A stretch of 35,198 bases of DNA from Intestinibacillus sp964580155 (GCA_964580155.1 CAZOJP010000021.1:1-35198); one strand, 5' to 3'. Counted from the first letter of the stretch, positions 1-7,877 are shown. Notes: a model not told the origin generated them from the sequence alone. Made by a program: numbers and translations.

Positions 1-61
1 GTATCGCAAGAAACAAAAAAGAACAGCTTAAATGCGTAAGGCAAATAAACTGTTTTGTTTT

Positions 62-137
62 TGGTCCGAGTGACAGGACTTGAACCTGCGGCCTCTTGAC
101 CCCCAGTCAAGCACGCTACCAACTGCGCTACACCCGG
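62..137 (-). tRNA. tRNA-Pro (anticodon GGG)
   Basis: Read on the minus strand, the segment folds as a complete cloverleaf. The acceptor stem CCGGGTG pairs with CACTCGG (one G-T pair), the D stem begins GCGC, the T arm is GCAGG-TTCAAGT-CCTGT, and the 3' end is ACCA with the CCA encoded. The anticodon stem CTTGA/TCAAG encloses the loop CTGGGGG, which places GGG at positions 34-36 and gives proline. Without CCA the tRNA is 65-137. Confidence 0.95.
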
Positions 138-154
138 ATTTATATCACTCAGAT

Positions 155-184
155 AGGATACCATATCCTAGGATGGTTTGTCAA
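155..184 (-). promoter_or_regulatory. Promoter of tRNA-Pro
   Basis: On the minus strand a perfect -35 box TTGACA (179-184) is followed after 18 bases by TATCCT (155-160). Transcription would begin around 148, about ten bases before the mature tRNA 5' end at 137, as expected for a tRNA gene. Confidence 0.75.
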
Positions 185-223
185 TCATTTTTTTGATCGA
201 TTCAAAAGAAAATGAATTTTAGC

Positions 224-262
224 TTTTCCATAGACCTGTTTTGCAGGTAGGTCTATGGAAAA
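224..262. repeat. Perfect 14-bp inverted repeat, 11-nt loop
   Basis: The arms 224-237 (TTTTCCATAGACCT) and 249-262 are perfect reverse complements around an 11-base loop. Neither strand has a run of T after the stem (both arms begin with TTTT instead), so it does not look like a normal intrinsic terminator. It lies between the two tRNA genes in non-coding DNA. The surrounding 140-388 shows no gene I can support. Confidence 0.7.
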
Positions 263-388
263 ATCATCAATGCACAGGGCTAACAGAGCCTTTCTTTTGG
301 CGCTCATAGACGATATGGCCTCTCGTCACATCAAAATCCAGCATGCGCCGGATCCGTATGGAGCGACACGCACATTGGTATTTGATAG

Positions 389-425
389 AAAAAAAGTCTG
401 CAAACATTGATGTTTGCAGACTTTT
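389..425 (-). terminator. Intrinsic terminator of tRNA-Ser
   Basis: On the minus strand a 12-bp stem (arms 411-422 and 395-406, extendable by A-T pairs) with a 4-base loop is followed by seven T (389-395). It begins three bases after the tRNA-Ser CCA end, so it ends that transcript. Confidence 0.85.
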
Positions 426-427
426 GA

Positions 428-516
428 TGGCGGACAGGGTGGGATTCGAACCCACGTGACGTTGCCGTCAAACGCATTTCGAGTGCGCCCCGTTATGACC
501 ACTTCGATACCTGTCC
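428..516 (-). tRNA. tRNA-Ser (anticodon CGA)
   Basis: This is a class II tRNA with a long variable arm, read on the minus strand. The acceptor GGACAGG pairs with CCTGTCC, the discriminator is G and CCA is encoded at 428-430. The anticodon stem GCGCA/TGCGT encloses CTCGAAA, giving anticodon CGA for serine codon UCG. The variable arm has a TGACG-type stem, and the T loop contains TTCGAAT. I found no convincing promoter box upstream. Confidence 0.95.
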
Positions 517-567
517 GTATAAGAATATGCAGTTTAGATGAAAAACGCTTTACACAATCGAATCGTT

Positions 568-960
568 CTACGCTTGCGGGGGAAGGGGAAACTCCAAAGT
601 CTCCAGCTTTAGACGAAGACATTCGATGGCCTGCGCACTGATTACATGCTCAATGCGGCACGCGTCTTGCTCGGCGATTGCGGGATCGAGCGCGAGTACC
701 TCCACAAAAAAGCGGGTGAGTAGCACATGGCGATCATAGACTGCTTGGGCACGCGCGCGGCCGGAATCGGTTAAACGAATGTTGCCGTAGGCTTCCTGCT
801 CGATATAGCCGGCTTTTTTGAGAATGCTCATTGCGCGGCTGACACTGGGCTTGGAAAAACCGAGCTCATTTGCAATGTCGATTGAGCGAACGATACTGTT
901 TCTCCGTTCGAGACTTAGAATGGTCTCTAAATAATTTTCGCCGGATTCCCGTATCTTCAT
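568..960 (-). CDS. DtxR/MntR-family metal-dependent transcriptional regulator
   Basis: This 130-residue protein is a metal-sensing repressor of the DtxR/MntR family. Residues 1-65 form a winged helix-turn-helix (DIANELGFSKPSVSRAM is the recognition region), and 66-130 form the metal-binding and dimerisation domain. It lacks the third SH3-like domain, like MntR. The C-terminal ligand motif reads DACRIEHV, matching the Cys-Glu-His set of DtxR/IdeR rather than the Glu of Bacillus MntR, while the N-terminal ligand position is Asn9 in ENYLET. The metal (Fe or Mn) is therefore not certain. The start was chosen at 960 because GGAG lies six bases upstream; a longer reading to 1026 would run through the promoter. 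No metal transporter gene is next to it, so its targets are elsewhere or it regulates itself. Confidence 0.9.
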   Translation of the reverse strand: MKIRESGENYLETILSLERRNSIVRSIDIANELGFSKPSVSRAMSILKKAGYIEQEAYGNIRLTDSGRARAQAVYDRHVLLTRFFVEVLALDPAIAEQDACRIEHVISAQAIECLRLKLETLEFPLPPQA

Positions 961-997
961 CTCGTACTCCATTTCGCCAGCAGGAGAATGCTTATTT

Positions 998-1027
998 ATT
1001 CTATCATGGCTTGCCCAAAGATGCAAG
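998..1027 (-). promoter_or_regulatory. Promoter of the DtxR-family gene, with inverted repeat
   Basis: On the minus strand TTGCAT (1021-1026) and TAGAAT (998-1003) are separated by exactly 17 bases. The spacer and -35 box carry an inverted repeat CTTGC-N8-GCAAG (1010-1027), a possible operator for autoregulation. It does not match the classical DtxR box, so that role is a guess. Confidence 0.6.
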
Positions 1028-1136
1028 ACCTATTTATTGTTTCGGTCAAAAAAGTGTAAATTGTTTGCGACAGATGAGAAAAACTACAAAATGAGGTCAC
1101 ACTAGGAAGGGAATGGGTCGATTCGGTGTGAAAAAC

Positions 1137-1165
1137 TTGCGCTGACTCCCACTATATGATAAAAT
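1137..1165 (+). promoter_or_regulatory. Promoter of gltX-glnS
   Basis: TTGCGC (1137-1142), a 17-base spacer and TAAAAT (1160-1165) lie about 70 bases ahead of the gltX start. The region 961-1238 is a divergent control region between the DtxR-family gene and gltX, and holds nothing else that I can identify. Confidence 0.65.
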
Positions 1166-1238
1166 AACTGGGTAAATCAAGAATGGCGGTTGTACGCGCA
1201 GTGCGGAATGACCGTGAGATGAGAGGTTTGAAAAAAGC

Positions 1239-2891
1239 ATGGATTTTAACCGTTTGGCGGAGCTGTTGTTTCCGCACATCCGGCAAACGCCGGAGCAGAT
1301 CGAGGCACGCTATCCTGCGCGGCAGCTTCCCGAGGGCGCAAAAGTGACGCGTATGGGACCCAGCCCGACCGGTTTTATGCATTTGGGCAACCTGTACGGT
1401 GCATTGGTGGACGAGCGTCTTGCGCACCAGTCGGGCGGCGTATTTTATCTGCGCATCGAAGATACCGACAAAAAGCGCGAGGTTGAAGGCGGCGTCAAGA
1501 CCATCATCGAGGCATTTTCCTCGTTCGGCCTATCCTTTGATGAAGGCGCGACGCTTGAAGGCGACGTTGGTGCTTACGGCCCGTATCGACAGTCGCAGCG
1601 CGCGGAAATCTACCAGACCTTTGTCAAGACGCTGGTGCAGCGCGGCATGGCGTATCCGTGCTTTTGCACAGAGGACGAGCTTGTCAACATGCACGCGCGC
1701 CAGCTTGAGGGCAAAGAAAACTTCGGCTATTACGGAAAATACGCCATTTGGCGCGACCGTCCGATGGAGGAGATCGAAGCGGCACTCGCCGCGGGGCAGC
1801 CGTACGTCATACGGTTCCGGTCGGAGGGCAGCCTGGAAAACAAGGTGCGCCACGATGATCTCGTCAAGGGCAAAATAGAAGTCACGGAGAACGATCAGGA
1901 CATTGTCATCCTCAAATCGGACGGCATCCCGACCTACCACTTTGCGCATGTGATCGACGATCACCTCATGGGTACGACTGTGGTTGTGCGCGGTGAGGAA
2001 TGGCTCGCGACACTGCCCGTACATTTGCAGCTTTTCCGCGCGATGGGCTGGAAAGCGCCCAAGTACGCGCACACCGCGCAGTTGATGAAGCTCGACCCGG
2101 AGACCGGCGGCAAGCGCAAGCTCTCCAAGCGCAAGGATCCCGAGCTGGCGCTGACGTTTTACGCCAAGGAGGGTTATCCGGTGCCCGCGGTGCTCGAATA
2201 TCTGATGACGCTGCTCAATTCGAACTACGAGGATTGGCGCCGTGCAAATCCGGATGCACCGATGAACGACTTCCCGTTTTCCACCAAGAAAATGAGCGGC
2301 TCCGGTGCGCTTTTTGATATTGACAAGCTCAAGGACGTTTCCAAAAACGTCATTTCCCGCATGACGGCGGACGAGGTGTACGACCATGCCACGCGCTGGA
2401 GCGCGCAGTTTGATCCGGATTTTTACGCGCTGCTGTCCCGCGATCCGGCGATGGCCAAGGCATATCTTGCAATCGGCCGCGGCGGCAAGAAGCCCAGAAA
2501 GGATCTGACGCTGTGGACGGACGTGAAGCCCTACATGGACTTTATGTTCGATGAGCTGTTTGCGCCGGACTACACCATGCCGCAAAACGTGTGCGCGCAG
2601 GATGCCAAGGCCATGCTGTCTGGCTATATGCAGCGCTTTGACGAGCACGACACATCGGACGATTTCTTCGAAAAAATGAAGGCGCTCGCGCAGGAAAACG
2701 GCTTTGCCGCGGATACGAAGGCGTATAAAGCAAATCCGGAGGCCTATAAAGGCGCGGTCGGCGATGTTTCCATGGTTGTGCGCATCGCGGTGACGGGACG
2801 CCAAAACGCGCCCGATCTGCAAAGCGTCATGTCCATTTTAGGTCGGGATCGCGTGATTGCACGCATCGAACAGTGCATCGCGGCACTCTAA
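1239..2891 (+). CDS. gltX: Glutamate--tRNA ligase
   Basis: This class I aminoacyl-tRNA synthetase charges tRNA-Glu with glutamate in the cytoplasm. The protein has 550 residues. The HIGH-type motif is HLGN (His48) after GPSPTGFM, IEDTD follows at about residue 70, and the KMSKS-type loop reads KLSKR (294-298). A helical anticodon-binding domain fills the C-terminal third. It is longer than the ~480-residue enzymes of Bacillus or E. coli; the extra length lies after the catalytic core. The ATG at 1239 follows a purine-rich GAGATGAGAGG. glnS starts 27 bases after the stop, so the two are probably one transcript. Whether the enzyme is discriminating for tRNA-Glu cannot be read from the sequence. 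Confidence 0.95.
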   Translation: MDFNRLAELLFPHIRQTPEQIEARYPARQLPEGAKVTRMGPSPTGFMHLGNLYGALVDERLAHQSGGVFYLRIEDTDKKREVEGGVKTIIEAFSSFGLSFDEGATLEGDVGAYGPYRQSQRAEIYQTFVKTLVQRGMAYPCFCTEDELVNMHARQLEGKENFGYYGKYAIWRDRPMEEIEAALAAGQPYVIRFRSEGSLENKVRHDDLVKGKIEVTENDQDIVILKSDGIPTYHFAHVIDDHLMGTTVVVRGEEWLATLPVHLQLFRAMGWKAPKYAHTAQLMKLDPETGGKRKLSKRKDPELALTFYAKEGYPVPAVLEYLMTLLNSNYEDWRRANPDAPMNDFPFSTKKMSGSGALFDIDKLKDVSKNVISRMTADEVYDHATRWSAQFDPDFYALLSRDPAMAKAYLAIGRGGKKPRKDLTLWTDVKPYMDFMFDELFAPDYTMPQNVCAQDAKAMLSGYMQRFDEHDTSDDFFEKMKALAQENGFAADTKAYKANPEAYKGAVGDVSMVVRIAVTGRQNAPDLQSVMSILGRDRVIARIEQCIAAL

Positions 2892-2918
2892 TTTATAAAT
2901 TAAAGAGGGAACGAGATT

Positions 2919-4583
2919 ATGATGGAAGAAGTATCAAATTTTCTGACCGAAATTATAGATGAAGATCTGGCGGCAGGGCTGACCGAGCGCATCCACACGC
3001 GTTTTCCGCCCGAGCCGAACGGCTATTTGCATATCGGCTCCGCCAAGGCCATCTTCATCAACTGGTCGATCGCCAAAAAATATGACGGCCTGTTCAATCT
3101 GCGCTACGATGACACCAATCCGGTCAAGGAAGACACCGAATATGTGGACTCCATTTGGGAGGATATCAAGTGGCTGACCGGCGAGGAGCCGAGCGGCGGC
3201 GTGTACTATGGCTCGGACTACTTTGAGACCTGCTATGACTGCGCGGTTGCGCTCATTCAGGCGGGCAAGGCGTTCGTTTGCGATCTGACCTCGGAAGAAA
3301 TGCGCGCATACCGCGGCACGCTGACCGAGGCCGGGCGCAACAGCCCCTATCGCGATCGGCCGATTGAAGAAAATCTGCGCCTGTTCGAGGAAATGCGCGC
3401 CGGCCAGTATGCCGACGGCGCGAAGACGCTGCGCGCGAAGATTGACATGGCAAGCCCGAACATGAACCTGCGCGACCCCGCGATTTATCGCATTGTGCGC
3501 GCGCATCACCACCGTCAGGGCAACAAGTGGTGCATTTACCCGCTGTATGACTTCGCGCATCCGATTCAGGACGCAATCGAGGGCATCACGCACTCTATGT
3601 GCTCGATTGAGTTTGAAAACCATCGTCCGCTGTATGAGTGGGTCGTTGAAAACTGTCCGCTGCCGCATGCCCCCAAGCAGCGCGAATTTGCCCGCTTGAA
3701 CATGACACATACGGTGATGTCCAAGCGCTATCTGCGCGAACTCGTCGAGACCGGAAAGGTGGAGGGATGGGACGATCCGCGTATGCCCACCCTGTCCGGA
3801 CTGCGCCGCCGCGGCTACACGCCGCGCGCGATTTTGGATTTTGTGCAGCGCGCAGGCGTTGCCAAGGCGAACTCGCTCGTCGATATTCAGATGCTGGAGC
3901 ACTGCATCCGCGAGGAGCTGAACGATACCGCGCTGCGCCGCATGGCAGTTACCGAGCCGATGAAACTGGTCATCACAAACTATCCCGAGGATCAGACCGA
4001 GTATTTTGAGCTGCCGAACAATCCGCGCGACGAGCAGGCAGGGGTGCGCCGGGTGCCGCTCACGCGCGAGCTCTATATCGAGCAAAGCGATTTTGCGCAG
4101 GTGCCGCCCCCGAAGTTTCAGCGCCTCAAGCCCGACGGCGAGGTGCGTCTGATGGGTGCGTATATCGTGCGCTGCAACGAGGTCGTGACCGATGAAAACG
4201 GCAACGTGACCGAGGTGCGCTGCACCGCCGATTTGGAGACCCGCAACGGCATGCCTGTGGACGGACGAAAGGTTCGCGGCACGATTCACTGGGTGTCCGC
4301 GCCGACCGCGCTGGATGCCGACATCTATCTGTACGACAATCTGTTCACGCTCGAAAACACCGGAGACGTGCCGGAGGATACGAATTACCTCGACTATCTC
4401 AACCCGGACTCCCTCAAGCACCTGACCGGCTGCAAGCTCGAGCCGTCGATTGCGGAGGTGCCGGATGGCACGCACATGCAGTTTGTGCGCATGGGTTACT
4501 TTGTCAAGGACCGCGAGGCGGGACGCTATAACCGCGTTGTCACCCTCAAGGACAGCTTTGCAAAGACACAAAAGAAGGCATAA
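2919..4583 (+). CDS. glnS: Glutamine--tRNA ligase
   Basis: GlnRS attaches glutamine directly to tRNA-Gln. The protein has 554 residues, the usual bacterial length. The HIGH motif is HIGS (His38), followed by AKAIFINW; the ATP-loop motif is VMSKR (266-270). LRYDDTNP at about residue 63 replaces the IEDTD-type motif, as in GlnRS, and the C-terminal beta-barrel anticodon-binding domain is complete. GAGGGA lies eight bases before the ATG at 2919; a second ATG follows immediately at 2922. Many Firmicutes make Gln-tRNA indirectly with GatCAB, so a GlnRS is a lineage-specific trait, generally ascribed to ancient gene transfer. A terminator follows 30 bases downstream. Confidence 0.96.
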   Translation: MMEEVSNFLTEIIDEDLAAGLTERIHTRFPPEPNGYLHIGSAKAIFINWSIAKKYDGLFNLRYDDTNPVKEDTEYVDSIWEDIKWLTGEEPSGGVYYGSDYFETCYDCAVALIQAGKAFVCDLTSEEMRAYRGTLTEAGRNSPYRDRPIEENLRLFEEMRAGQYADGAKTLRAKIDMASPNMNLRDPAIYRIVRAHHHRQGNKWCIYPLYDFAHPIQDAIEGITHSMCSIEFENHRPLYEWVVENCPLPHAPKQREFARLNMTHTVMSKRYLRELVETGKVEGWDDPRMPTLSGLRRRGYTPRAILDFVQRAGVAKANSLVDIQMLEHCIREELNDTALRRMAVTEPMKLVITNYPEDQTEYFELPNNPRDEQAGVRRVPLTRELYIEQSDFAQVPPPKFQRLKPDGEVRLMGAYIVRCNEVVTDENGNVTEVRCTADLETRNGMPVDGRKVRGTIHWVSAPTALDADIYLYDNLFTLENTGDVPEDTNYLDYLNPDSLKHLTGCKLEPSIAEVPDGTHMQFVRMGYFVKDREAGRYNRVVTLKDSFAKTQKKA

Positions 4584-4612
4584 AACACCGCAAAATTGGC
4601 TTCAAAACAGAT

Positions 4613-4650
4613 AAAATCCCTTGCCCTCTGGAGGGCAGGGGATTTTTATT
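4613..4650 (+). terminator. Intrinsic terminator of gltX-glnS
   Basis: The arms 4618-4627 and 4632-4641 form a 10-bp GC-rich stem (one G-T pair) with a 4-base loop, extended by AAAT/ATTT pairs and followed by TTTTTATTT. It lies between convergent genes and may also work weakly on the minus strand. Confidence 0.85.
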
Positions 4651-4676
4651 TGTGCGACAGACTGCGTGTTTAAAAG

Positions 4677-6239
4677 TTATAACGAGGGGAAGATCCCCAT
4701 GTGCGGCGCGCGCTCCACACGCTTTGTGAGATAGGCGCGCACGTCCACGCCGAGCATCTGCAGCAGCGCCCAGTCGAGCAGCGCCGCGCTGCCTGCAGAC
4801 AGCAGCACCGCAACCCACTGACGGCCTGCAATGCCGAGAAATGCGGTGTAGAACACGCGCACCCACAGCCAGATTGTCAGACCGCACAGAAGCGGCACCC
4901 CAAGCGTGTGCCCCAGCCGCATGCGGTAGCCGGTCTGCCGCCGCAGTCCCCGCAGATTCGCGAGCACAACGGGCAGCGGACTGATGAGCATGCTCAGGAT
5001 GTAGCCGTAAATTTGCAGCTCGGACCGCGCGGTGAGCACCCAAATCAGCCCGAGCTGCAGCAGTTCGCCGCATACGGACGCCGCCGCCGCACGCCGCTGT
5101 GAACCGATGCCGCCCAGCAGCGAGGAGGTCATCATCTGGTAGTAGCCGAATACCACCGCCGTGCCCAAGAGCGCCATGTACGGCAGCGGGATGGTCTGCC
5201 CGAAGCACACGCGCGCCATACTGGGCGACAGCGGCACGAGCGCGGCGGTTGCAGGGATGGCGATGAGTCCGGTGACGGTCAACGCCTTATCGGTCAGCGC
5301 GCGCACGCGCGGCATGTCACCGCGTGCCTGCGCCGCCGTGATGTTCGGCACGAGCACGGTGCCGACCGCGCTGATGAGCGCAATCGGAAGCAAAACCAGC
5401 GGCAGCGCCATGCCCGAAATCACACCGAGGGCGGAGAGGGCTTCGCTCTCGCTCATGCCGGCTGCGACAAGCCGCTGCGGCAGCAGCACCGATCCTGCGG
5501 ATGAAATGAGGTTGACAAAAACCGCTGCGATTGACAGCGGCGCCGCAATATCGAGCACACTGCGCAGCAGCCCCGGATCGGCGCGTGCGTGCGCGAGGGT
5601 TCCGAATTGCTTGCGGTATAGCACACCGAGGAAGGAGGCGGAAAAGCACTCGCTGACCACCATGCCCAGCATGATGAGTGCGGCAATCCGCCCGTAATCG
5701 CCCTTTCCAAACAGCGCAAGCAGCGAAATGACCGCGATGATGCGCACAATCTGTTCGCCGCTCTCGCTCACGGCGGCATACTGCACGCGCCCTACACCCA
5801 CGAATAAGGACTTGATGATATTCTCAAAACCGGTGAGAAGCAGGCACAGGAGCATAATCGGCAGCGCGGCGGCGGTTCGCGCATCGCCGAGCAGCCGCAC
5901 CGCGATAAAGCGGTGCCCCGGCACGATGACTGCCGCGCATAGGGTGAAAATCGCCATGAAAATTCCGATTGCATAGCGCGTGAGCGGACGAATTTGCTCC
6001 GGCCGTCCCTGCGCCATCTTTGCCGCGCCCAGCCGCGAGCACGCCATTGTGACGCCTGCAAGACTGCCTGCGTTCATCACCGTATAGGCGGACAGCACCA
6101 GCCGGTACACACCCAACCCCTCTGCGCCGGCGAACCGGGAAAGCGCAATGCGATACAGGAATCCGAGCGCCTGCAGCCCCACATTGGACAGAGCCATAAC
6201 CGATGCACTGTATAAAAAAGTCCGTTTATCGATCCTCAC
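4677..6239 (-). CDS. SpoVB/MurJ-like oligosaccharide flippase (MOP/MATE superfamily)
   Basis: This 520-residue integral membrane protein has about 13-14 hydrophobic helices and the N-terminal signature of the SpoVB family (YSASVMALSNVGLQALGF, then YRIALSRFAGAEGLG). Relatives move lipid-linked glycan precursors across the membrane: SpoVB in spore cortex formation, MurJ for lipid II. I chose a GTG start at 6239 because AGGGAGG lies 11 bases upstream and the membrane domain begins right after it. An upstream in-frame ATG at 6419 would overlap tgt and its terminator and add an unrelated Arg/Cys-rich leader. The gene is separated from tgt by a strong terminator, so it probably has its own promoter, which I could not recognise. 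Whether the role is sporulation or wall synthesis is open. Confidence 0.85.
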   Translation of the reverse strand: MRIDKRTFLYSASVMALSNVGLQALGFLYRIALSRFAGAEGLGVYRLVLSAYTVMNAGSLAGVTMACSRLGAAKMAQGRPEQIRPLTRYAIGIFMAIFTLCAAVIVPGHRFIAVRLLGDARTAAALPIMLLCLLLTGFENIIKSLFVGVGRVQYAAVSESGEQIVRIIAVISLLALFGKGDYGRIAALIMLGMVVSECFSASFLGVLYRKQFGTLAHARADPGLLRSVLDIAAPLSIAAVFVNLISSAGSVLLPQRLVAAGMSESEALSALGVISGMALPLVLLPIALISAVGTVLVPNITAAQARGDMPRVRALTDKALTVTGLIAIPATAALVPLSPSMARVCFGQTIPLPYMALLGTAVVFGYYQMMTSSLLGGIGSQRRAAAASVCGELLQLGLIWVLTARSELQIYGYILSMLISPLPVVLANLRGLRRQTGYRMRLGHTLGVPLLCGLTIWLWVRVFYTAFLGIAGRQWVAVLLSAGSAALLDWALLQMLGVDVRAYLTKRVERAPHMGIFPSL

Positions 6240-6320
6240 CCGCGTTTCAACCTCCCTGCATGCGGCGCACCGCTTCCTGCAACAAGATATGTCCGGCGCA
6301 AGTAGGATAGACCGATAAAC

Positions 6321-6353
6321 GCAAAAAGAGGACGCACTGCGTCCTCTTTTTGC
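6321..6353 (-). terminator. Intrinsic terminator of tgt
   Basis: A perfect 15-bp stem (6321-6335 and 6339-6353) with a 3-base loop carries five T in the distal arm. It lies directly after the tgt stop codon on the minus strand and is nearly symmetrical, so it could act in both directions. Confidence 0.8.
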
Positions 6354-6354
6354 A

Positions 6355-7497
6355 TTAGATTCTTTTGGCAAGCTGCGCGCTGTATGCCGCGCGAAACTGC
6401 TCAAACGTGCCCGCGTCAAGCTCGGCGCGGATGCGCTCCATCAGGTGGTTATAGAACCACAAATTGTGCATGACCAGCAGGCGCTGCGACAGCATTTCTC
6501 CGCTTTTGAGCAGATGACGCAAATACGCGCGGCTGAAGCGGCGGCAGGTCGGGCACTGGCAGCCCTCTTCAATCGGGCTGTCATCGGTCTGATATTTTGC
6601 GTTTTGGATGTTCAGAATGCCGTTCCAGGTGAAAAGATGCCCGTGGCGCGCGTTGCGCGTCGGCATGACGCAGTCAAAGAAATCCACACCGCGCGCGACG
6701 CCTTCAATGATGTTCGACGGCGTGCCGACCCCCATCAGATAGCGCGGCTTGTCCGCCGGTGCGTGCGGCAGCACGACATCGAGCACATGGTACATAACGT
6801 CCGTGCTTTCGCCGACCGCAAGGCCGCCGATGGCATATCCGGGCAGATCGAGTTCCGCGATGTCCTGCATGTGCTGCACGCGCAAATCATCATAGGTGCC
6901 GCCCTGATTGATGCCGAACAGAAGCTGCTGCGGGTTGATTGTGTCGGGCAGGGCATTGAGCCGCGCAAGCTCTGCCTTGCAGCGCGCAAGCCAGCGCGTT
7001 GTGCGCGCGATTGAGTTCACGACATATTCGCGCGGCGCGGGGTTTTCGATGCACTCGTCGAACGCCATTGCAATATCCGAGCCCAGATTGGACTGGATGC
7101 GCATGCTTTCCTCCGGTCCCATGAAGATTTTGCGGCCGTCGACATGGGAGTTGAAATAGACGCCTTCTTCCTTGATTTTGCGCAAATCCGCAAGAGAAAA
7201 CACCTGAAATCCGCCTGAATCGGTCAGCATCGGGCCGTCCCACTGCATGAAGCGGTGCAAGCCGCCCATTTGACGCACGATCTGGTCGCCGGGTCGCACA
7301 TGCAGATGATAGGTGTTTGACAGCTCAATCTGGCAGCCAAGCTCCTTGAGGTCGAACGCATCCACCGCGCCCTTGATTGCGCCCGCCGTGCCAACGTTTT
7401 GGAACACCGGCGTCTGCACCGCACCGTGTGCCGTCATAAAGATTCCGCGGCGCGCGCTCCCCTCGGTCTTCAAAAGTTTAAAGCTTCCTATTTGCAT
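6355..7497 (-). CDS. tgt: tRNA-guanine(34) transglycosylase
   Basis: This enzyme exchanges guanine 34 in the GUN anticodons of Asp, Asn, His and Tyr tRNAs for preQ1 or queuine. The protein has 380 residues, the normal length. DSGGF places the general acid/base at Asp93, and FDCVMPTRNARHG places the nucleophile at Asp275. The zinc site CQCPTC plus a downstream His is intact at about residues 305-345. The ATG at 7497 was preferred over 7509 because GAGGGA precedes it at a suitable distance. No queA, yajC or other queuosine gene lies beside it, so the base could be made from genes elsewhere or salvaged from the environment. Confidence 0.96.
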   Translation of the reverse strand: MQIGSFKLLKTEGSARRGIFMTAHGAVQTPVFQNVGTAGAIKGAVDAFDLKELGCQIELSNTYHLHVRPGDQIVRQMGGLHRFMQWDGPMLTDSGGFQVFSLADLRKIKEEGVYFNSHVDGRKIFMGPEESMRIQSNLGSDIAMAFDECIENPAPREYVVNSIARTTRWLARCKAELARLNALPDTINPQQLLFGINQGGTYDDLRVQHMQDIAELDLPGYAIGGLAVGESTDVMYHVLDVVLPHAPADKPRYLMGVGTPSNIIEGVARGVDFFDCVMPTRNARHGHLFTWNGILNIQNAKYQTDDSPIEEGCQCPTCRRFSRAYLRHLLKSGEMLSQRLLVMHNLWFYNHLMERIRAELDAGTFEQFRAAYSAQLAKRI

Positions 7498-7528
7498 GAT
7501 TTCCCTCATTACGATTCATTTTGGTGAT

Positions 7529-7557
7529 AGTATATCACAATTTTTAAGTTTTTTCAA
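7529..7557 (-). promoter_or_regulatory. Promoter of tgt
   Basis: On the minus strand TTGAAA (7552-7557) and TATACT (7529-7534) are 17 bases apart, with TG upstream of the -10 box as in extended promoters. An inverted repeat GTGATA-N3-TATCAC overlaps the -10 box (7524-7538); this may be chance. Confidence 0.75.
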
Positions 7558-7741
7558 GCAGCAGCAGACGCGTATCGGCCTCCCATGCAGCGCGCACAAG
7601 CGTCGGCTTTCTCGTGAGGACAACCTCGATAGAGGCATAGAGGAAAAAGACATTTAAGGCAGAACGAGCTGGAACCTTTATCAATCCGTCTAAAAATCTC
7701 ACATTAGTTCTATTGAAAATCGCTAAAACGCACAAAAATAC

Positions 7742-7770
7742 TTGACAAGTTTGTAAAAACATTGTAAGGT
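7742..7770 (+). promoter_or_regulatory. Promoter of the secreted phosphoesterase
   Basis: A perfect TTGACA (7742-7747) is followed after 17 bases by TAAGGT (7765-7770). Transcription would start near 7777, giving a leader of about 100 bases that ends in a strong ribosome binding site (AGGAGG, about nine bases before the ATG). The leader also holds a six-codon reading frame at 7846-7866 that ends inside the Shine-Dalgarno region. Between 7558 and 7741 I see no gene. Confidence 0.75.
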
Positions 7771-7785
7771 TATATCACAATAACG

Positions 7786-7800
7786 ATGTAAACGTTTGCG
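7786..7800 (+). promoter_or_regulatory. cre-like operator (CcpA / LacI-family site)
   Basis: ATGTAAACGTTTGCG matches 14 of 15 positions of the catabolite-responsive element consensus WTGNAANCGNWNNCW, including the central CG. It lies about 10-25 bases after the predicted transcription start, a position typical for repression by CcpA or another LacI-family protein. Binding is inferred from sequence only. Confidence 0.6.
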
Positions 7801-7877
7801 TGATTTTAGCGTCTCACATGGTCCCCGCACGTAATGAAGGCAGCTATGAACATTAAAAAAATTTAGGAGGTAGAAAA

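Noticed and set aside
267..455. A 62-codon minus-strand frame between the tRNA genes
   Set aside because: It begins inside tRNA-Ser and runs through its terminator; the remaining 25 codons after an internal ATG have no recognisable motif or clear ribosome binding site.
1530..2822. Long open frames on the strand opposite gltX, with similar ones opposite glnS, glgP and the phosphoesterase
   Set aside because: They lie antisense to clearly conserved genes, have His/Arg/Val-rich compositions with no family motif and lack ribosome binding sites; they follow from GC-rich codon use.
7524..7538. GTGATA-N3-TATCAC as an operator at the tgt promoter
   Set aside because: The short palindrome is largely explained by an extended -10 box; a similar TGATATA string appears at the chemoreceptor promoter for the same reason.
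7544..7762. A minus-strand frame with coding-like composition upstream of tgt, possibly a gene remnant
   Set aside because: It overlaps both the tgt -35 box and the phosphoesterase promoter, and its sequence matches no family I recognise; there is too little to call it a pseudogene.
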